A stretch of DNA of 64,000 nucleotides, from positions 261,014-325,013 of the forward strand of contig NZ_MDKB01000004.1 in the NCBI RefSeq assembly GCF_001715295.1. Direction: 5' to 3'. Below the pieces are notes generated by a model. That model did not search any database. It saw nothing but the letters and a program-made list of their open reading frames with translations, and was not told the DNA's origin. The position numbers and the translations under genes are program-made. Shown here in pieces: positions 60,317 to 64,000 of the stretch; positions within the stretch are counted from its first letter, which is position 1, and each line of letters starts with the position of its first letter. This DNA comes from Streptomyces griseus (GTDB lineage: Bacteria > Actinomycetota > Actinomycetes > Streptomycetales > Streptomycetaceae).

Positions 60317-61027
60317 TCACGGCGCTCCCGCGCCGCCCCCGACGGCCGCATCGGTCGCCGTGCCATCCGCCGCGTCGGCCTCGGGAGCCTGTTCGCGCGG
60401 GGCCAGGGACGCGAGGTCGCCGGTGTCCCCGAGCCTGAGGAGGAACGGCCGGAGCCGGGTGTAGCGGATCGCGGTGACCGAGCACGGGTCGGCGTGGACG
60501 CGCTGGAAGAGGTCGAGGTGCATGCCGAGCGCGTCGGCCACCAGCGACTTGATGATGTCGCCGTGCGAGCACATCACGTAGACGGCGTCCTCGCCGTGCT
60601 CGGCCCCGATCCGGGCGTTCCAGTCGCGTACGGCGTCGACCGCCCGGGCCTGCATGGCCCGCATGGACTCACCGCCGGGGAACGCCGCCGCGGAGGGATG
60701 CTGCTGCACGACCGACATCAGGGGGTCGTCGGACAGCTCGGCCAGTTTGCGCCCCGACCACTCCCCGTAGTCGCATTCGCTGATGCGGTCCTCGGTGTGC
60801 AGCGGCAGGCCGGGGCGGGCGTCCAGCAGCGGCTGGAGGGTCTCCCTGCAGCGCTGCAGGGGGCTGCTGACGGCGGCGGCCAGCGGAAGGGCGGCCAGCC
60901 GCCCGGGGAGCGCGGCGGCCTGGGCGGCGCCGCGTTCGTCGAGGGCGACGCCGGGGGTCCGCCCCGCGAGCACTCCGGCGGTGTTGGCCGTCGAGCGGCC
61001 ATGGCGTACGAGGATGAGCGTGGGCAT
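60317..61027 (-). CDS. Histidine phosphatase family protein (MSMEG_4193 type)
   Basis: The 236-residue enzyme has the R-H-G motif (R8 H9 G10), the second-base region 'ISECDYGEWSG' and the second catalytic His in 'YVMCSHGDIIKSLVADALG'. It hydrolyses or moves phosphate on an unknown small molecule or protein. The C-terminal 30 residues are Ala/Gly/Asp-rich tail. It starts the operon that continues with DUF3090 (106 bases on) and the SCO1664-family gene. Possible role: partner phosphatase to the kinase-like SCO1664-family protein. Confidence 0.9.
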   Translation of the reverse strand: MPTLILVRHGRSTANTAGVLAGRTPGVALDERGAAQAAALPGRLAALPLAAAVSSPLQRCRETLQPLLDARPGLPLHTEDRISECDYGEWSGRKLAELSDDPLMSVVQQHPSAAAFPGGESMRAMQARAVDAVRDWNARIGAEHGEDAVYVMCSHGDIIKSLVADALGMHLDLFQRVHADPCSVTAIRYTRLRPFLLRLGDTGDLASLAPREQAPEADAADGTATDAAVGGGAGAP

Positions 61028-61233
61028 ACGGGCCAGCGTAAGACCGGTCGGGCCCCTGAGCCTCCCCCGCCCGCGGGAGCGCGCGGAGGTGCCGTGGTGC
61101 GCGGGGGCCTTCCGGCCCGTAGGGCGCTCGGTGGCAGGCGCGTGCCGTTCCCGTGGCGCCGGACCGGATTACCGGGCGGCCCGGCGGGCACGGGAGAAGT
61201 GCACCGGCACCGACGGCAGGAAAGAATGCGCGC

Positions 61234-62220
61234 GTGATCGTGGACTGTGGCATCTACCGGGACGGGCGCCGGACCGAAGGCCCCGCCGACTTCTCCGACG
61301 CCCTCGACGAGGCCCGGGCCACCGGGGACGCCTTCGTCTGGATAGGGCTGCACGAGCCCACGGAGAAGGAGTTCGACCTCGTCAGCAGCGAGTTCGGGCT
61401 GCATCCGCTGGCGGTGGAGGATGCGCTGCGCGCGCACCAGCGGCCCAAGCTGGAGATCTACGACGACTCCCTGTTCGTGGTCGTCAAGCCGGTGGTCTAC
61501 GCGCACGAGAGCGACGCGGTCAGTACGGGCGAGCTCATGCTCTTCATGGGCGATTCCTTCGTGGTGACGGTCCGGCACGGCGAGGGCGCGCCCCTGGCGG
61601 CCGTGCGGCGCCGGCTCGAGGCCGAGCCGGAGGTGCTCAGGCACGGCCCGACGGCGGTGCTGTACGCGGTCAGCGACGCGGTGGTGGACCACTACATAGA
61701 CGTCGCCGCCGAGCTCCAGGTCGACCTGGAGGAGCTGGAGACTCTGGTCTTCGCCCCGAGCGGCTCCGGCGACTCCAAGAACACCGCCGAGCGCATCTAC
61801 ACCTTCAAGCGCCAGGTGCTGGAGTTCCGCCGGGCGACCGGTCCGCTGGGCGCTCCCATGGCGCGGCTCGCGGGGGCGGGCGTGCCGTTCGTCGACCAGG
61901 GCTCGCAGCCGTTCTTCCGGGACGTGAACGACCACCTCACCCGTGCCAACGAGCAGGTGGAGGGGCTCGACCGGCTGCTCTCGGACATCCTGTCGGCCCA
62001 TCTGGCCCAGATGGGTGTGCGGCAGAACGACGACATGCGGAAGATCTCGGCGTGGGCCGCCATGGCCGCGGTACCGACGATGGTGGCCGGGATCTACGGC
62101 ATGAACTTCGACCACATGCCCGAGCTGCACTGGGTGTGGACGTATCCCGTGGTGATCGTGTCGATGGTCTGCGCGGTCGTCGGACTGCACCGCCTGTTCA
62201 AGCGCCGCGGCTGGCTGTAG
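61234..62220 (+). CDS. CorA-family magnesium/cobalt transporter
   Basis: The 328-residue protein has the CorA layout: a large acidic cytoplasmic funnel, then two membrane helices at the C-terminus with the selectivity motif 'AGIYGMNF' (YGMNF) just after the first. The last residues are basic ('LFKRRGWL'), normal for the family. GTG at 61234 follows AGGAAAGA. It is divergent from the histidine phosphatase gene and convergent with the ferritin-like gene. Confidence 0.94.
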   Translation: MIVDCGIYRDGRRTEGPADFSDALDEARATGDAFVWIGLHEPTEKEFDLVSSEFGLHPLAVEDALRAHQRPKLEIYDDSLFVVVKPVVYAHESDAVSTGELMLFMGDSFVVTVRHGEGAPLAAVRRRLEAEPEVLRHGPTAVLYAVSDAVVDHYIDVAAELQVDLEELETLVFAPSGSGDSKNTAERIYTFKRQVLEFRRATGPLGAPMARLAGAGVPFVDQGSQPFFRDVNDHLTRANEQVEGLDRLLSDILSAHLAQMGVRQNDDMRKISAWAAMAAVPTMVAGIYGMNFDHMPELHWVWTYPVVIVSMVCAVVGLHRLFKRRGWL

Positions 62221-62236
62221 GGCGGCCTGCCGCCCT
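62219..62236 (+). terminator. Small hairpin at the end of corA
   Basis: A 7-base stem (62219-62225 / 62230-62236) with a 4-base loop that overlaps the stop codon, in a 26-base gap between convergent genes. Confidence 0.45.
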
Positions 62237-62246
62237 CCCCCGGGGC

Positions 62247-63035
62247 TCAGGCGTACTCGGTCTCCGGTGCCGCGGGGCTGCCGAGCGCGTCGCGCAGGAC
62301 GGGCTGCCGGAGGGTCACCATGCGCCGCCAGCCCACCAGCCGCTCGTAGGCGTACATCGCGTGGATGCCTGCCGCCAGCGCGGCGGCCTTGGGGCGGGAC
62401 CAGTGCAGCACCGCGCCCATGTGGCTCATCACGGCGAGGCCGACGTCGCGGTAGACCCGGATCTCGGCGCGGGCGCACTCGCGCAGGACGGACCGGATCG
62501 TCCGGCCGTGCCCGGAGCGGGCGAGGCGGAGCAGTTCCTCGTGGCAGTAGGCGAGGTGGTTGTCCTCGTCCCTGGAGATCATCTTCACCGCGCGTCCGAG
62601 AGCCGGGTGGTCGGCGAAGTGCCTGAGCAGGAGCCGCATCTGCTCGGAGGCCCGCTGTTCGGTCACCCTGCTGTGGGCCAGGTAGACGATGACGTCCCGT
62701 TCGGTGAGGGGTTCCTCGCGGCCGAGGCGCTCGTGGGCGAGACCGATGCCGTGCCGCTCGAGGATCAGCGTGTAGTCCGTCTCGTAGGGCACCGCCACCG
62801 GGGTGAGCCCGCGCTGCTTGAGCAGGGCGTTGAAGATCCGGCCGTGCTTGTCCTCGTCGGCTCCGTGGCGGGCCACCTTGGGGGCCAGATCACGCAGTCC
62901 GGCGGGGACGAGCGCGGCGATGCGGGCGTTCTCCCAGCCGCCCTGTGCCTCGCCGCCCGCGGCGATCGAGCAGAACAGCCGGAACGACTCGTCGTTGTCG
63001 ACGATCTCCTGGAACAGACTCTTTGCCGACAGCAT
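62247..63035 (-). CDS. Ferritin-like domain protein
   Basis: The 262-residue all-helical protein has two pairs of E-x-x-H motifs of a diiron ferritin-like bundle ('HGADEDKHGRIF' and 'ISRDEDNHLAYCHEEL') plus acidic residues in 'VTEQRASEQM'. The C-terminal helices are longer than in ferritins and look membrane-associated ('AALAAGIHAMYAYERLVGW'). It could be an oxidase or oxygenase rather than iron storage. ATG at 63035 is chosen over a longer start for the AAGGTGG seven bases before it. Function unknown. Confidence 0.75.
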   Translation of the reverse strand: MLSAKSLFQEIVDNDESFRLFCSIAAGGEAQGGWENARIAALVPAGLRDLAPKVARHGADEDKHGRIFNALLKQRGLTPVAVPYETDYTLILERHGIGLAHERLGREEPLTERDVIVYLAHSRVTEQRASEQMRLLLRHFADHPALGRAVKMISRDEDNHLAYCHEELLRLARSGHGRTIRSVLRECARAEIRVYRDVGLAVMSHMGAVLHWSRPKAAALAAGIHAMYAYERLVGWRRMVTLRQPVLRDALGSPAAPETEYA

Positions 63036-63206
63036 CACTGCCACCTTTCGCACCGGTGTCCGCAGGGCCACAGTCAAATCCGGTACGGACGGGTCGGCAA
63101 CACGGGAGGGCCCGGTGGGACCGAACGGGCGCGGCACCGCCCGCCGCCGCGCCCCGGGAGGAGTACCGGGCGTAACCGCACGGCACCCGGCCCGTTGTCC
63201 ACGGTG

Positions 63207-63249
63207 ACGGCCGTGGCGGGGAGGCCCCCCGAGCCCCCACCACGGCCGT
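63207..63249 (-). terminator. Hairpin after the LLM oxidoreductase gene
   Basis: Arms 63207-63221 and 63235-63249 pair over 15 bases with one mismatch, 74 bases beyond the stop. Between 63036 and 63322 nothing else is seen except the promoter of the ferritin-like gene. Confidence 0.55.
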
Positions 63250-63322
63250 GGCGCCGCGCCGGGCAGGTGGCCGGTGCCCCGGCGCCGTCGAGGTCTGCCG
63301 GGCTCTCCCGGCGGCCCCTGCC

Positions 63323-64000
63323 TCAGGCGGCGAGGCCGGAGCGCTCCAGGGCGTCGGTACCGGCGCGCAGGGCCGCGAGCCGCTCGTCCAGCGTGAAGCC
63401 CGCCGGGGCGAGGGTGAGGGTGGTGACGCCCGCCGCCGCGTAGGCCTGCATGCGGTCGGCGATCCGCTCCACCGGGCCGAGCAGCGTGGTCCGGTCGATG
63501 AGCTCGTGCGGTACGGCGGCCGCGGCGCCGGCCTTGTCGCCGGAGAGGTACGCGTCCTGGATCTCCGTCGCCGCCTCCTCGTACCCCATGCGCCGGGCGA
63601 GCTGGTTGTAGAAGTTCTGCTTGCGGCTGCCCATGCCGCCGACGTACAGCGCGGTGTACGGGCGGAACATGTCGGCCAGGCCGTTGACGTCGTCGCCGAC
63701 CGCGAGCGGCAGCGTGGGGCAGACGTCGAACCCCTCCATCGTCTTCCCGGCCTTCTCCCGCCCGGCGCGCAGGTGCTTGACCGCCGTCTCCTCCAGGTGG
63801 TCGGCGGACGGGAAGATCAGAAGGGCCCCGTCGGCGATCTCGCCGGTCTGCTCCAGGTTCTTCGGGCCGATGGCGGCGATGTAGAGCGGGATGTGCTCAC
63901 GCTGCGGGTGGACGGTCAGCTTGAGGGGCTTGCCCGGGCCGTCGGGCAGCGGCAGCGTCCAGTGCTCGCCCTCGTAGGACAGGCGCTCCCGGGACATCGC
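63323..64000 (-). CDS. LLM-class F420-dependent oxidoreductase (5' part outside the window)
   Basis: The C-terminal 226 residues of a luciferase-like monooxygenase fold are visible, with 'LKLTVHPQREHIPLYIAAIGPKNLEQTGEI' core parts, 'GEIADGALLIFPSADHL' and 'VGGMGSRKQNFYNQLARRMG'. Proteins of this kind in actinobacteria use reduced F420 to reduce small molecules. The ATG at 63997 is internal; the frame is open through the right edge, so about 110-120 more residues should lie outside. Substrate unknown. Confidence 0.88.
   Translation of the reverse strand, partial: AMSRERLSYEGEHWTLPLPDGPGKPLKLTVHPQREHIPLYIAAIGPKNLEQTGEIADGALLIFPSADHLEETAVKHLRAGREKAGKTMEGFDVCPTLPLAVGDDVNGLADMFRPYTALYVGGMGSRKQNFYNQLARRMGYEEAATEIQDAYLSGDKAGAAAAVPHELIDRTTLLGPVERIADRMQAYAAAGVTTLTLAPAGFTLDERLAALRAGTDALERSGLAA

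Noticed and set aside
60783..63443. 886-codon plus-strand frame covering corA and neighbours
   Set aside because: It runs in a different phase from corA and antisense to the flanking genes, with Arg/Gly/Ala-rich shadow composition.
1..64000. CRISPR arrays, insertion sequences, prophage or integrative element boundaries
   Set aside because: No regularly spaced repeats, transposase or integrase proteins, or att-like repeats beside tRNA genes were seen. Gene content is core chromosomal.

Overview
The window is high-GC, gene-dense actinobacterial chromosome, almost certainly Streptomyces. GTG starts are common, genes overlap by four bases, and strong perfect-stem hairpins separate convergent genes. 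Gene order around the proteasome, metH, glycerol and mshC loci is, from memory, that of the SCO162x-SCO166x part of the S. coelicolor core chromosome. No CRISPR array, tRNA, rRNA, insertion sequence or phage gene was seen, although no systematic search was possible.

Layout. 1-7.2 kb: a TDT-family transporter, an XRE-cupin regulator, a glycine-betaine ABC transporter with a fused permease/binding protein, a 5'-3' exonuclease and a siderophore-interacting flavoprotein behind an iron box. 7.6-17.1 kb: the most interesting block, an ECF sigma factor and RskA-like anti-sigma factor (SigK type), a five-gene opposing lipid-modification operon (FAD oxidoreductase, DUF1365, two cyclopropane-fatty-acid-synthase-like enzymes, DUF1295), and a molybdopterin oxidoreductase plus a fasciclin lipoprotein resembling MPT70/MPT83. 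The three transcripts share the same promoter-like element, CCAATCC-N16-CGAA. 17.4-27.3 kb: an SPW membrane protein, a HelY-type helicase, a diacylglycerol-kinase-like enzyme, tatC/tatA, pafC/pafB and two FKBP isomerases.

27.4-37.2 kb: the Pup-proteasome system (pafA, prcA, prcB, pup, dop, arc/mpa), interrupted by an MFS exporter and a LacI regulator; a degraded endonuclease-VII-like remnant lies between prcB and pup. 37.5-45.2 kb: ferredoxin, secreted protein, trmI, site-2 protease, RecB-like nuclease, orphan LuxR response regulator, peptide-type binding lipoprotein and HAD hydrolase. 45.4-54.4 kb: metH, then the glycerol regulon gylR-glpF-glpK-glpD, in which gylR carries a +1 frameshift in a G6 tract. 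54.5-56.1 kb: a GntR/FCD regulator beside a deletion scar that joins the start of an L-fuconate dehydratase gene to the end of a short-chain dehydrogenase gene; both the regulator and the scar keep the same operator-like sequence. 56.3-64 kb: a PAC2-family protein, mshC, a conserved trio (SCO1664-family, DUF3090, histidine phosphatase), CorA, a ferritin-like protein and the 3' part of an LLM F420-type oxidoreductase.

Working together: the 7.6-17.1 kb block reads as one regulon, in which an envelope- or redox-sensed sigma factor switches on membrane-lipid modification and exported redox or adhesion proteins. The 25-37 kb block tags and degrades proteins. The glycerol block imports glycerol and converts it through glycerol-3-phosphate to dihydroxyacetone phosphate. 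The fucose block is a relic whose regulator outlived its enzymes.
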